From Akkermansiaceae bacterium (GTDB lineage: Bacteria > Verrucomicrobiota > Verrucomicrobiia > Verrucomicrobiales > Akkermansiaceae): a stretch of 64,000 bases of DNA. Below are positions 8,374-17,372 of the stretch, in pieces. Each line of letters begins with the position of its first letter. Position 1 is the stretch's first letter. Location: NCBI GenBank assembly GCA_017798145.1, contig CP059069.1:915226-979225 (forward strand), read 5' to 3'. The notes below the pieces were generated by a model, which was not told the DNA's origin, did not search any database, and saw only the letters and a program-made list of their open reading frames with translations. Both the position numbers and the translations under genes were made by a program.

Positions 8374-10218
8374 TCAGCCCATGGCCTTTTCCATGAGGGA
8401 GTTCATGCGGCGTATGGTCTCGCGGGCGTCGTCGAGAAGCCCGGCGGAGATCAGGGCGTTGTCGAGCAACTGGGAGGCGACGAGCTTGGCGATCTCCGGG
8501 TTGCCCTCGCGGGTTTCGGCGAGTTTTTTGATGAGCGTGTGGCGGGGATTGATCTCCAGCTCCACCTTGACCTCGTCTTTGAAATTCTCGTCCATCGCCT
8601 TCATCATCTGGCGAACCTGCGGGGACATGCCGTCCTCGGGCACGAGTGCGATGACCGGGCTGTCCACCAAGCGCTTGCCGCTGGAGACCTTGGTCACACC
8701 GTCGCCTAGCTGCTCTTTCAGGAAATCGCAGAGCGCGGTTACCTGCTCCGCGGAAAGGGCATCGCCCTCCGCATCGAGATCCCCAAGCTCAGCCCCCGCA
8801 TGGCGGATCGACGCGAGCTTCTTGCCGTCGAATTCGCCGAGCGAATCGACCACATACTCGTCCACCGCATCGGTGAAATAGATCACCTCCAGCCCCCGCG
8901 CCTTGAACGCCTCCACATAGGGGCCGCTCTCGATCTGGTCGCGGTTCTGGCCGACGAGATAGTAGATCGTTTCCTGGCCGTCTTTCATGCGACCGGCGTA
9001 ATCCGTGAGGCTGCAAACTTCACCGGCATCGGTCATGGATGTCTCGAAGCGGAGCAGCTTCGCCAGCGCGTCCTTGTTCGCGTAATCGGTGGCGATGCCC
9101 TCCTTGAAGAAGCGCTCGAACTTCGCGTAGAACGCACGGTATTTCGCCGGATCGGACTCCGCTTCCTTCTCGAACATCCTGATGATCCGCTTGCTGATCA
9201 CGCCGTTGAGTTTCCTCACCAGGGCGCTGTCCTGCATGGTCTCGCGTGATATGTTGAGCGGCAGATCCGCGCTATCGACCACGCCTTTCATGAAGCGCAG
9301 CCATTCCGGCAGCAAGCCTTTCGGCTCGGGGTCGATGAGCACCTTCTTGCAGTAGAGGGCGACGCCGCCATCCACTTTCCCGAAGCCCATTTTCTCGGGG
9401 TTCTCGCCGGGCGCGAAAATCAGGGCGTTGATGGCGATCGGCGCATCGGCCGAGAAATGAAGGCGGTAGCTCGGCTCGTCGAAGCCCTTGCAGGCGAACT
9501 GGTAGAAGGCCTTGTATTCCTCATCGGTGACTTCCGATTTGTTTTTCAGCCATAGCGCCTCGACTTCGTTGATCCGCTTGCCGCCAAGCAGGATGGGGAA
9601 TCCGACAAAATTGCTGTATCGCTCGATGAGCCCCTTGACCTTGTATTCCTCGGTGAAATCCGTGCTCTTATCGTTGAGGTGCAGCACGATCTTCACCCCG
9701 CGCGGCAGCTCGCCGACCTCCTCGATCTCATAGCCGGTCTTGCCGTCGCTCTCCCAGCGCAGGTTCTGCGCTCCCGGCTTCCAGGAACGGCTGAACACCT
9801 CCACCTTGTCGGCGACCATGAAGGCCGAGTAGAACCCTACCCCAAACTGCCCGATCAGCCCCGCCGGACTACCGCCTGTTTCCTTGAGCTGCTCCAGGAA
9901 GGCCTTGGTGCCGGAATGGGCGATCGTCCCGAGGTTCTGCACGAGCTCGTCATGGGTCATGCCAACGCCGCGGTCGGTCAGGGTGATGGTCTTCGCCTCC
10001 TTGTCGAGCTGGAGCGTGATGCTCAGCTCCTCGCCGGCATCCTTGATGTCCTTTTCCGTCCCTTCGAGGTGCCGGACTTTCTCCATCGAGTCGGAGGCGT
10101 TGGAGATCAGCTCACGCAGGAAAATTTCCTTGTCAGTGTAAAGCGAGTGGACGACGAGATCGAGAAGCTTCTGGATCTCGGCCTGGAATACGTGTTTTTC
10201 GGTGGTCGGTGCGCTCAT
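8374..10218 (-). CDS. htpG: Molecular chaperone HtpG (Hsp90)
   Basis: 614 residues from the ATG at 10218; a TTG three codons upstream is an alternative start. The N-terminal GHKL ATPase domain has FLRELISNASDSMEKV, LTDRGVGMTHDEL and GQFGVGFYSAFMVADKV, with the ATP-binding Glu and Asn and the lid glycines intact. The middle domain (about 230-500) and the C-terminal dimerisation domain are full length. HtpG is a cytoplasmic ATP-dependent chaperone for folding and stress. It stands alone, preceded by its own candidate sigma-70-like promoter and followed by the DnaA-box region. Confidence 0.96.
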   Translation of the reverse strand: MSAPTTEKHVFQAEIQKLLDLVVHSLYTDKEIFLRELISNASDSMEKVRHLEGTEKDIKDAGEELSITLQLDKEAKTITLTDRGVGMTHDELVQNLGTIAHSGTKAFLEQLKETGGSPAGLIGQFGVGFYSAFMVADKVEVFSRSWKPGAQNLRWESDGKTGYEIEEVGELPRGVKIVLHLNDKSTDFTEEYKVKGLIERYSNFVGFPILLGGKRINEVEALWLKNKSEVTDEEYKAFYQFACKGFDEPSYRLHFSADAPIAINALIFAPGENPEKMGFGKVDGGVALYCKKVLIDPEPKGLLPEWLRFMKGVVDSADLPLNISRETMQDSALVRKLNGVISKRIIRMFEKEAESDPAKYRAFYAKFERFFKEGIATDYANKDALAKLLRFETSMTDAGEVCSLTDYAGRMKDGQETIYYLVGQNRDQIESGPYVEAFKARGLEVIYFTDAVDEYVVDSLGEFDGKKLASIRHAGAELGDLDAEGDALSAEQVTALCDFLKEQLGDGVTKVSSGKRLVDSPVIALVPEDGMSPQVRQMMKAMDENFKDEVKVELEINPRHTLIKKLAETREGNPEIAKLVASQLLDNALISAGLLDDARETIRRMNSLMEKAMG

Positions 10219-10242
10219 GTGATTCAAAGGGGAAATTTCGAG

Positions 10243-10276
10243 CCGCGAGATAGCGCGGAGACCACCGGCTTGTCAA
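10243..10276 (-). promoter_or_regulatory. Candidate htpG promoter with overlapping inverted repeat
   Basis: On the minus strand TTGACA (10271-10276) and TATCTC (10247-10252) are separated by 18 bases, about 29 bases upstream of the htpG ATG. An inverted repeat CCGCG-N6-CGCGG (10243-10258) overlaps the -10 element and could be an operator. Five-base GC arms are common by chance in a genome this rich in G+C, so the operator part is weak. Confidence 0.4.
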
Positions 10277-10328
10277 AAAAAACGCGCTGACAGACCACCG
10301 TGAATCACAGCCCCCTCCTGGGAAAAAA

Positions 10329-10415
10329 TGGTGCGCGCGACAGGACTCGAACCTGAACACCCTTGCGAGTACTAGAACCTGAATCTAGCGCGTCTACCAA
10401 TTCCGCCACGCGCGC
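10329..10415 (-). tRNA. tRNA-Leu (anticodon CAG)
   Basis: An 87-base class II tRNA. The seven-base acceptor stem GCGCGCG pairs with CGCGCGC, followed by the discriminator A and an encoded CCA. The D-arm region has TGGTAGACGCG. The anticodon stem CTAGA/TCTAG encloses the loop TTCAGGT, giving anticodon CAG. There is a leucine-type variable arm and a T-loop GTTCGAGTC. It lies alone between htpG and a TPR gene, both on the same strand. Six T residues follow the CCA directly. Confidence 0.95.
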
Positions 10416-10594
10416 ACACTGAAAACGGTCTTGCGACCGGGCGGAGAAACAACCATGCGGACGAATGCTTGGCAATCACCTTTTTGCCTTCGGTTTTCGA
10501 TATTTCGACCCCGAGCTGCCGGCGCCCAGCACCCTTCACAACTTTTCCTTATCCTAATCCCGCAGATCCTCAGGCACCACAGCATCCTTGAGCG

Positions 10595-12871
10595 TCACCT
10601 GATCTGATCGAGGATGGTCAGGAATTCATTCCGCTTGCGCAACTCGGAGGCTGTCCAGCCATCCAAGGCATCATCTTTCCCCCAGTAATTCCAATGGGTA
10701 AGATAGGAATCCTTGCTACGGACATACTGGGCTGTTTCCGCAGGTGGAGCGCCTGGCGAGAGTGGCGGCAAGTCCAGCGGGCTGGGAGGAAAATTTTCGG
10801 TGAGCACCCAGTAGGCACGCAGTAGGTTCGGCTTGGGTATATAGTTGGGCTTCTCCGGGTAGGGCGCGAACTTGAACATTTCGGTGCGAAGTTCCTCCGC
10901 AGCGGTGAAGTTTTCGGGATCTTTCTCCAGCAATGCCAGCAGGTTTCTTGCTGCGTTGAAGTAGTCGGGATCGAGCTTGAGGGCGCGTCTGTAGGCGAGG
11001 ATTGCTTGGGGGAATTCCTTTCTTTCGGAGAGGATCAGTCCGAGAAGATACGGAGTCCTCGGGTTCTCCGGGTTCTCCTTTTCGAACGCCTCCAGCAGGG
11101 GCAGCGCAATGTCGATGACACGCTGGTCGTCGAAGAGGCCTTCGCAGCCGAAGCAGTGGCTCTCACGGGGGCCGAAACTTACCGGCATGAGTTCAAAGGC
11201 CTTTTTGAAATGCTTCACGGCCTCCTCGAATTTCCCATTGCGGGCCAGGGTCATTGCGAGGCGTGACTGAAGGCAGTAGGCATCCTCGAACTGGCCGAGC
11301 GCCTTATCGTATCTGTCAGTCGCTTCCTTGATGAGCCCGGCATGGAGAAAATCGTCTGCGGCCTCGCCCTGACGAATGGAATCGACGACGGAACGGAAAA
11401 ACCCGGCTTTCTCGGTAAGCCCGGCATCCTCGTCGATCCGCGCCAACACTTCGTAGCAGAACATCCGGGTATCCTTGCCTTGATCTCCGTCGGACGGGTC
11501 GAGGGCAATCGCTTGGTCGATGGTTTCCCGGGCGAGTTCCAGGTTGCCGGCGCGGCGCGCGATTTCCGCAAGCCAGATCAGGGGCCTTTCCTCGTAGGGA
11601 TCGTAGGTGTGCAGGGATTTGATGAACTCCTCAGCCCGTTGCGGACTGAGGTCGATCAGGTATGAGTAAAAGGCATCCTTGCCGGGGTTGCGGGCGAGCA
11701 GATTCAAGGAGTATGCTAGGGTTTTTTCGTCCTCATTGGCCACTTTGAGGGCGTCCATGTAGAGGATTCCAAGCGGAGGCTGTCCGGGAGTCGCATGTTG
11801 CATCATCTCAAAAAATTTCCGCCCATTGTCGTCCCCGGGTTCGAAGGCTTTTTCGATCATGCCACGGAACTCGGAGATCTTATTGAGACGGCAGAGTGCC
11901 GTCAGGTAGGTTGCGTGGCCGGCATCCATCTGGCCGAAACCGAAGTCCTTATGGCCATCACCACGTTTCTGGCAGATTGCGGAATATTTCTCGAAAAAGC
12001 TGGCGATTTCCTGCCACTCCCCGCGAGTCGCCTGGAAGTCGAAAACGCCCCCGAAAGCATAGCTGGAAATCGACTCGTCGGAGGTGGCGGCCTTGAGTAG
12101 TAGGGCTTGCATGTCATTGGTCGCCTTCCTGGCAACAGGCTCTTTTCCCAGGATGATTCCCAGCTTGAGGAGCCTCTGCAGGAGCTCGGGCTTGTCGGAA
12201 TCATTGGCTGCGGAAATGGCCGCCTCAAGCAAAGCGATCCCTTCCCCCACCCTGTTTTCCGCGAGTGCAACCTGCCAACCGGACTTGGGCTGCTCCCTGA
12301 TGCTGGAACTGCCGGACGAGGAACCCAGCAGTGACTGTTGGTTTTCCTTGATCCAACCGAGGGTCGCATCCCGGTTTTTGCTGACCATAAGCAGGGCCTT
12401 GAGGGTCTCCTCTTTCCGATACCCCACCGATTGACTGCCATCAACGAGGCCACGCACGGCGATCTCGTGATCGGATGCATCATCCCTGAGCATGGCGCTA
12501 AAGAGAAGCAGGCGCTCGGCGATGTGATTCGGACTGTTCCATGAGGAAGATGTCTGCATCATTTTTTCCAAGGCAGGGCCATCGTTTGCAATTTTATCGA
12601 TGGATTCGTAAACCGCCGGCCACTTGTCCATGGGAGGAAGCTCAGAGTAGAGCTGGGAGAGCAGATCCTGTGAATACGATTGGCGGACAAGATCGAGTTT
12701 GAGGCGCTCAATCCATTCGGCAGGGCTTTCCGCAGGCGCAAGCTGTTGGCGGACATCAAAACCTGAATCGAATCCGTAGTGATTCTTTCGCTGGCAGGAT
12801 AATTGGCTGAGACAGGCAGCATAGGCGCATGCAATGAGGAGGGGGGGGATGGATTTTTCGATCATTGTCAT
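10595..12871 (-). CDS. Large secreted or lipid-anchored TPR protein, function unknown
   Basis: 758 residues from the ATG at 12871 (another ATG lies two codons later). The reading frame stays open to 13042 and would overlap yraN, but the chosen start places a signal-like sequence first (IPPLLIACAYAACLSQLSC). The Cys after LS might be a lipidation site, though the lipobox is not canonical. Most of the chain is helical repeat. Clear TPR units lie in the last third, such as GNLELARETIDQAIALDP, GKFEEAVKHFKKAFELMP and EFPQAILAYRRALKLDPDYF. A Cys pair sits in SHCFGCEGLF. Its role is unknown; TPR proteins usually scaffold protein complexes. It is 179 bases upstream of tRNA-Leu and has no obvious functional partner. 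Confidence 0.75.
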   Translation of the reverse strand: MTMIEKSIPPLLIACAYAACLSQLSCQRKNHYGFDSGFDVRQQLAPAESPAEWIERLKLDLVRQSYSQDLLSQLYSELPPMDKWPAVYESIDKIANDGPALEKMMQTSSSWNSPNHIAERLLLFSAMLRDDASDHEIAVRGLVDGSQSVGYRKEETLKALLMVSKNRDATLGWIKENQQSLLGSSSGSSSIREQPKSGWQVALAENRVGEGIALLEAAISAANDSDKPELLQRLLKLGIILGKEPVARKATNDMQALLLKAATSDESISSYAFGGVFDFQATRGEWQEIASFFEKYSAICQKRGDGHKDFGFGQMDAGHATYLTALCRLNKISEFRGMIEKAFEPGDDNGRKFFEMMQHATPGQPPLGILYMDALKVANEDEKTLAYSLNLLARNPGKDAFYSYLIDLSPQRAEEFIKSLHTYDPYEERPLIWLAEIARRAGNLELARETIDQAIALDPSDGDQGKDTRMFCYEVLARIDEDAGLTEKAGFFRSVVDSIRQGEAADDFLHAGLIKEATDRYDKALGQFEDAYCLQSRLAMTLARNGKFEEAVKHFKKAFELMPVSFGPRESHCFGCEGLFDDQRVIDIALPLLEAFEKENPENPRTPYLLGLILSERKEFPQAILAYRRALKLDPDYFNAARNLLALLEKDPENFTAAEELRTEMFKFAPYPEKPNYIPKPNLLRAYWVLTENFPPSPLDLPPLSPGAPPAETAQYVRSKDSYLTHWNYWGKDDALDGWTASELRKRNEFLTILDQIR

Positions 12872-13004
12872 TGCCGGACGATTTGCGAAAGGGTGACGAT
12901 GCCGCTTCGCACAGACAAGTTCCATCTCGTCGAATGATTCGGGGGCGGCGGCCATTTCCTGCCACAGGTGCTGGTAACGTGCGGCTCTGGCCGAATCGCC
13001 GTCA

Positions 13005-13373
13005 TCACCTTTTTCCGAGTCGATCCGAATTCCCGAACACATTCTCGATCCGCCTCACCACCGGCTTCTCACCTTCGGAGACCTCTACCTCAATGACATC
13101 GAAACGCCACGGCACCTCCCTGGTGCCCAGGCGGCGCAGCCACTCGTTCGCACCGCGCTCGATGAGCGCTTTCTTTTTCCGGTTCACCGCCGCAAGGCCG
13201 CGCATGGCCCCGCCCTTTTTCCTCGTCTTCACCTCGGTGAAAAGCAAGCGCCCGCCATCCCGCGCAACGATGTCCACCTCACCGCCTTTCCTACCCTTGA
13301 AATTCCGCGCCAGCACCTTGCAGTTGTGCGCCCGCAGCCAATCGGCGGCGACCTTTTCGCCGTAATCCCCCAT
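13005..13373 (-). CDS. yraN: YraN/UPF0102 family endonuclease-like protein
   Basis: 122 residues from the ATG at 13373 (MGDYGEKVAADWLRAHN), the usual length for this family. The restriction-endonuclease-like fold shows as GEVDIVARDGGRLLFTEVKTRKKG, with the D...E-x-K arrangement of PD-(D/E)XK nucleases. The frame is open further upstream, to an ATG at 13466 and beyond, but those starts overlap the conserved 3' end of rnhB. The rnhB stop is 17 bases away, so the genes are probably co-transcribed. The molecular role of YraN is not established. Confidence 0.88.
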   Translation of the reverse strand: MGDYGEKVAADWLRAHNCKVLARNFKGRKGGEVDIVARDGGRLLFTEVKTRKKGGAMRGLAAVNRKKKALIERGANEWLRRLGTREVPWRFDVIEVEVSEGEKPVVRRIENVFGNSDRLGKR

Positions 13374-13389
13374 CCACTTGCGTGCGCCG

Positions 13390-14016
13390 CTAGGCCCCGT
13401 CCCCGAACGGTAGGGAGAGTTGAGATACCGGCTGAAACGAGCGACGATGATGGCGACAAGGCCCATGTTTGCGTAGTGCTTCGAGATGCTGCCGCGTGCC
13501 ATAGCCCTGGTGCCTGGCGAAACCATACGCGGGAAACTCGGAATCGATCCTCTCCATAAAGCGATCCCTTGTCACCTTCGCAATCACGCTCGCGGCGGCG
13601 ATGGAAAGGGAAAGCCCGTCCCCCTTCACAAGCGCCTCATGCGGCATGGAAAGCCCCTTTACGGGCAGCCCGTCGATCAGGGCGATGTCCGGATTTTCCG
13701 AGAGGGCGGCAAGCGCAAGCCCCATCGCCCGGTGGGTGGCGCGGAGGATGTTGATCGCATCGATCTCCTCCGGCCCGACCAATCCCACCGCCCAGATGAC
13801 GGTGGGGTTGCCGGTGATTTCCCCATAGAGGAGCTCGCGGCGATTTTTGGTGAGTTTCTTGGAATCGTTGAGGAATGGGCAGGAAAATGGTCTCGGCAAG
13901 ATGACCGCCGCAGCCACAACCGGGCCGGCCAGGGGACCGCGGCCTGCCTCATCGACACCGGCCACCCGCGCAAAACCGCGGGAGGTGAGGGTGTCTTCGA
14001 AGGCGAAATCAGGCAC
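13390..14016 (-). CDS. rnhB: Ribonuclease HII
   Basis: 208 residues starting at GTG. The N-terminal motif [20 protein letters not shown] carries the first catalytic Asp-Glu. [10 protein letters not shown] supplies another Asp, and the end has [23 protein letters not shown], the conserved type 2 RNase H C-terminus. The enzyme nicks RNA in RNA-DNA hybrids and removes misincorporated ribonucleotides. It is followed closely by yraN and preceded, 3 bases away, by the stop of the CAP-domain lipoprotein gene, suggesting one leftward transcript. Confidence 0.96.
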   Translation of the reverse strand: MPDFAFEDTLTSRGFARVAGVDEAGRGPLAGPVVAAAVILPRPFSCPFLNDSKKLTKNRRELLYGEITGNPTVIWAVGLVGPEEIDAINILRATHRAMGLALAALSENPDIALIDGLPVKGLSMPHEALVKGDGLSLSIAAASVIAKVTRDRFMERIDSEFPAYGFARHQGYGTRQHLEALRKHGPCRHHRRSFQPVSQLSLPFGDGA

Positions 14017-14019
14017 GGC

Positions 14020-14586
14020 TTACCAATCGCGGTTCATGCGCTGCTTGAGCAGCAGATGGGATGAGCTGGGGTTGGTGCCGAAGAGCTGGGTGGAGATGAC
14101 CTTGCCATCGGCCGTGACCGCCGTGGCAATGCCGGTGTGAGCCCAATCGGCTTTCATGTTGTGGTCGTGGCTTTTTGACCCAGCCCAGAGTTTCACGAGG
14201 TGTTTCGCGGAATGAGTTGTGGAGGAAACGACGTTCTCCCCGAGAGAGTCGATCTTGTAGGCCTGGCGCGCAACGACAGCCCTGCCCTCGAATCCGACAT
14301 GGCTGATGTCTTTCCCATAAATCCCGTAACTTCCTGCGGTTTTCGCGAGATGGTCGCAATGCTGTTGGGCGAGCTTGTCGAGCCCGGCATGGCGCTGAAG
14401 CGCCGCTTTGCCCTTCGAGGCGCGGTAGGAATTGACCTCCGCAAAGACCTCTGCCGAAAGCGAGGCATCGCTCCCCAAGGAAACGGATACCGGCATGCGG
14501 GACACGGTGGGTGATGGGGAAGAGCAGGATGTTAGCACAGCCGCTAGGGCGGCTGCGCACAACTTGGCGTATTGGCTGGTTTTCAT
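14020..14586 (-). CDS. CAP-domain (SCP/PR-1-like) lipoprotein
   Basis: 188 residues. The signal peptide ends in a lipobox ([10 protein letters not shown]), so it is probably an outer- or inner-membrane lipoprotein. The CAP fold is recognisable as [31 protein letters not shown], then LGENVVS, then [12 protein letters not shown] and [14 protein letters not shown]. Bacterial CAP proteins are secreted and mostly uncharacterised; proposed roles include lipid or peptidoglycan binding. The upstream 180 bases are AT-rich and probably hold its promoter. Its stop lies 3 bases from rnhB, which it may drive. Confidence 0.85.
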   Translation of the reverse strand: MKTSQYAKLCAAALAAVLTSCSSPSPTVSRMPVSVSLGSDASLSAEVFAEVNSYRASKGKAALQRHAGLDKLAQQHCDHLAKTAGSYGIYGKDISHVGFEGRAVVARQAYKIDSLGENVVSSTTHSAKHLVKLWAGSKSHDHNMKADWAHTGIATAVTADGKVISTQLFGTNPSSSHLLLKQRMNRDW

Positions 14587-14707
14587 AAGGGATAGGATCC
14601 ACTAGCCATTTTCTTGGAAATTTGTAAAGGTCTTTTGATAATAAATTTTAGATTTCTTGATCAATTTCATGAATTCAACGGATTTTCGTGCGTGAAACCC
14701 ATAAAAT

Positions 14708-14745
14708 ACCCAAAAAATAAGGCTGACCCGAATCGGATCAGCCTT
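14708..14745 (-). terminator. Intrinsic terminator of the permease transcript
   Basis: AAGGCTGA (14719-14726) pairs with TCAGCCTT (14738-14745), with an inner CCG/CGG extension. Read leftwards the stem is followed by TTATTTTTTG. It lies 20 bases after the permease stop, so it ends the Gfo/Idh-DUF1080-permease transcript. Confidence 0.8.
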
Positions 14746-14765
14746 ACGGAGCGGTCAAAACCAAC

Positions 14766-16097
14766 TCAAGCATCGCCGGGGTCCACGCTCTTGTCGCGGA
14801 AGGCGAGGAAGAAGAGAACGGCGATGGTGCCAGCCATGCCTGCGGGAAGCAGCCAATAAGCCTTCCAGAGTTCGGATGTCTTGGTGAGGAGTTCCCCATC
14901 CACGGCAGCCGGGATGTCCACGGAGAACATTTTCCCGAACTGCTGGGCGAAGGTCAGCGTCTGCTCGCCACGGGCTGCGGCGATGGCGCCACCAAGCTCC
15001 CCGGAGGAAGCTTTCACCGGAATGAGCATGGCCGCAGCGACCTTGAAGCCGATGAACATGCCAACGCCTTGGGTGAAGAACACCAGCATGCTCTGCACCT
15101 GCCCGCGTATCGCCTTTGGGGCAGCCCCATCCGCATACATGAAGCCGGTGACGAAGAAGAAGTCATAACAGATGCCGTGGAGCGCAATGCCTGCGAAGAG
15201 CATCCAGACCACCTGCTCCGGCGCGCCGAAGGCGAAGAGGAGGTAGCGCAGCACCCATGCCATCATGCCGATGAGGATCATCCATTTCACGCCCAGCTTG
15301 CGGAAGAAAAACGGCACGAGTAGCATGAAGAAAATTTCCGACATCTGGCCTATGCTCATCGCGGAGGCGGCCTGCTCGAAGCCCATGTTGGCGAGAAAAC
15401 CGGAGGTGTTCGCGTAGTAGTAGCCGAGCGGGATGCAGATCAGCATGGAGCAAAGCATGAACACGAAGAAGGACGGCTTGGTGAGCATTCTGAAGGCATC
15501 CAGCATGAGAAGCCCGCGCATGTTGACGGGCTGCCCGGCGGATGGCGGTGGCGTGTTCGGCAGGGTGAAGCTGAAAACCCCGAGCACCACGGAACTGATG
15601 CCCGCCATCCAGAATAGGTTGGTGCTAGAAGACCAGCCGAGGAATCCGGCGACGAGACCCGCCGCGATCCAGCCTATCGTCCCCCAGACGCGGACTTTCG
15701 GGAAAACCTCCTGCGGGAGGTTGGAAAAGACGATGGTGTTGCCCAGGCCGAGAGTCGGCATGTAGCAGAGCATGTGGCCGGTGAAGAGCCAGAAGACGAG
15801 GCTGCCGTTCCCATCCGCCACGGCGCCGGGCACCATCAGCATGAGCGCACCGCCGATCAGGAACAGCACGCCCATGACCCGTTCCGAGGAGAAAAACCGA
15901 TCCGCCACCAGGCCGAGGAACAGCGGTGCGATCATCGCCGCGACGGGTGCGGTGCTGTAGGAATCGCCGATGATAGCTCCGAGCCCGTTGGTATCCAGGA
16001 CGAGATAGAGGGTCACGAACCATGCGCCCCAGATGAAGAACTGGAGGAACATCATCACCGAAAGGCGGATGGCGGCGGAGGATTGGGAGGAGGTCAT
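14766..16097 (-). CDS. MFS permease of the nucleoside:H+ symporter-like family
   Basis: 443 residues with about twelve membrane helices. The ATG at 16097 (MTSSQSSAAIRLSVMMFLQF) is the natural start; sequence upstream in frame is low-complexity and overlaps the space before the DUF1080 gene. The first helix FLQFFIWGAWFVTLYLVL and AAMIAPLFLGLVADRFF match the nucleoside permease family, which in Verrucomicrobiota, Planctomycetota and Bacteroidota often sits beside sugar oxidoreductases. The substrate may be a sugar rather than a nucleoside. It is last in a leftward group of three and is followed by a strong terminator. Confidence 0.85.
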   Translation of the reverse strand: MTSSQSSAAIRLSVMMFLQFFIWGAWFVTLYLVLDTNGLGAIIGDSYSTAPVAAMIAPLFLGLVADRFFSSERVMGVLFLIGGALMLMVPGAVADGNGSLVFWLFTGHMLCYMPTLGLGNTIVFSNLPQEVFPKVRVWGTIGWIAAGLVAGFLGWSSSTNLFWMAGISSVVLGVFSFTLPNTPPPSAGQPVNMRGLLMLDAFRMLTKPSFFVFMLCSMLICIPLGYYYANTSGFLANMGFEQAASAMSIGQMSEIFFMLLVPFFFRKLGVKWMILIGMMAWVLRYLLFAFGAPEQVVWMLFAGIALHGICYDFFFVTGFMYADGAAPKAIRGQVQSMLVFFTQGVGMFIGFKVAAAMLIPVKASSGELGGAIAAARGEQTLTFAQQFGKMFSVDIPAAVDGELLTKTSELWKAYWLLPAGMAGTIAVLFFLAFRDKSVDPGDA

Positions 16098-16128
16098 GGC
16101 TGGGGAATTTTTTAAATGGGTGAACTTA

Positions 16129-17367
16129 TCAGAGCTCCTTGATCCAGACATTCGCGAAGTCGATGGCAGAACCGTGGTGCTGGAAGCCGATGGGGCCCTC
16201 GGCAGGGACGCCTGGGAGCTGGGCATCGGTGATGACCGTCTTGCCGTTGAGCTGGACGCTGAGGCGGTCGCCCTTGATGGTGATCATGGTGCGGTTCCAC
16301 TCGCCCGGCGGCTTGTCGGCTTTCATGTTCGGGGTGACGGCTGCCTTGACCTCGGGAGAGGAATTGTTGTCCATCCGGTAGCCATAGACCTCGCCGGAGC
16401 CGACCGTCCAGTTCCACAGGTTCACCTGGCTCTTGCTGTTGCCGCGCAGATAGATGCCGCTGTCGAGTTCCTCGATTTCTGCGGTACCTTTGTGGGAGCC
16501 GTCCGGCATGACCACTGGCTGGTTTTTCATAGGGCCGCGGCCGCTCCATCTCCAGTCGAGGACGATGGTAACATCTTTGTATGATTTCTCGGACCAGAGA
16601 TCCTTGGTGGGGCCAGGTTTGCCGTTGTGCTTGAGGATACCGTTGTGGGCAGTCCAGTTGGCGATTCCGTCCTCATGCTTCCAGCCGGTCAGCGAGGTTC
16701 CGTCGAAGATTTTCGTGAAACCGGCGGCCTTTACCCCGGCCTCGTTGGCGGCCGGGGGGATCTCGCCGATGTTGATGTTGCGGAAGGAAACCTTGTCGCC
16801 GTGGCCCATCCAGCCGATGTGGCCGGAGCGGCGTTTCACGCCCTCGTGCTTGGGGTTTTTCGCAGAGAGCTCGTCAAGGTTTGCGGTGAGGACGAGGTTG
16901 CCGTTGACCTCCACGGTGACGGATGGGCCATTGACGGTCACACGCTGGAGGTTCCACTCGCCGATGGGCTTGAGGAAGCCCTGCTTGGCGGCCTGGAGGG
17001 TGTAGATCCCGGCGTGGAACTGGTAGTCCTTGAGATCCTTGTATTTCGGATCCGTGCTGTCGAGGATCTGGATTTCCATGCCGGTGTATGCGCCGTCGCC
17101 ATGGCCGGGGTAGTGGATGCCCAGGCCGTTGTTGGCACCGGGGGTGAGCTTGAACTCGAAGTCCAGGACGTAGTTGGAAAAGGTTTCCTCGGTGATGAGG
17201 TTTTTCCCCTTGGCCGTGCAGGCGATGGCTCCGTCCTCGACGATGTAGCCCTCGCCCTTCCAGCCGGTGAGATCCTTGCCGTTGAAGAGCGAGCGCATTT
17301 GCAACTCCTGCTGGGCGAGGCAGGCGGAGGCGCAAACGAGCGCGGTGAGGATGGATAATGTTTTCAT
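16129..17367 (-). CDS. Secreted protein with two DUF1080 (3-keto-disaccharide hydrolase) domains
   Basis: 412 residues with a signal peptide (MKTLSILTALVCASACLAQQ). There are two concanavalin-like DUF1080 domains in tandem. The first is at about 28-195 (SLFNGKDLTGWKGEGY ... GHIGWMGHGDKVSFRNINI). The second is at about 215-410 (KIFDGTSLTGWKHEDG ... GPIGFQHHGSAIDFANVWI). The family is linked to hydrolysis of 3-keto-glycosides. The product would act in the periplasm. It lies between the permease and the Gfo/Idh oxidoreductase (5-base gap), which supports an oxidise-then-hydrolyse route for disaccharides or glycosides. Confidence 0.88.
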   Translation of the reverse strand: MKTLSILTALVCASACLAQQELQMRSLFNGKDLTGWKGEGYIVEDGAIACTAKGKNLITEETFSNYVLDFEFKLTPGANNGLGIHYPGHGDGAYTGMEIQILDSTDPKYKDLKDYQFHAGIYTLQAAKQGFLKPIGEWNLQRVTVNGPSVTVEVNGNLVLTANLDELSAKNPKHEGVKRRSGHIGWMGHGDKVSFRNINIGEIPPAANEAGVKAAGFTKIFDGTSLTGWKHEDGIANWTAHNGILKHNGKPGPTKDLWSEKSYKDVTIVLDWRWSGRGPMKNQPVVMPDGSHKGTAEIEELDSGIYLRGNSKSQVNLWNWTVGSGEVYGYRMDNNSSPEVKAAVTPNMKADKPPGEWNRTMITIKGDRLSVQLNGKTVITDAQLPGVPAEGPIGFQHHGSAIDFANVWIKEL

Positions 17368-17372
17368 GATGT

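Noticed and set aside
13374-13526. Longer N-terminus for YraN, starting at 13466 or 13526.
   Set aside because: It would overlap the conserved [11 protein letters not shown] end of RnhB, and the shorter form has the normal family length.
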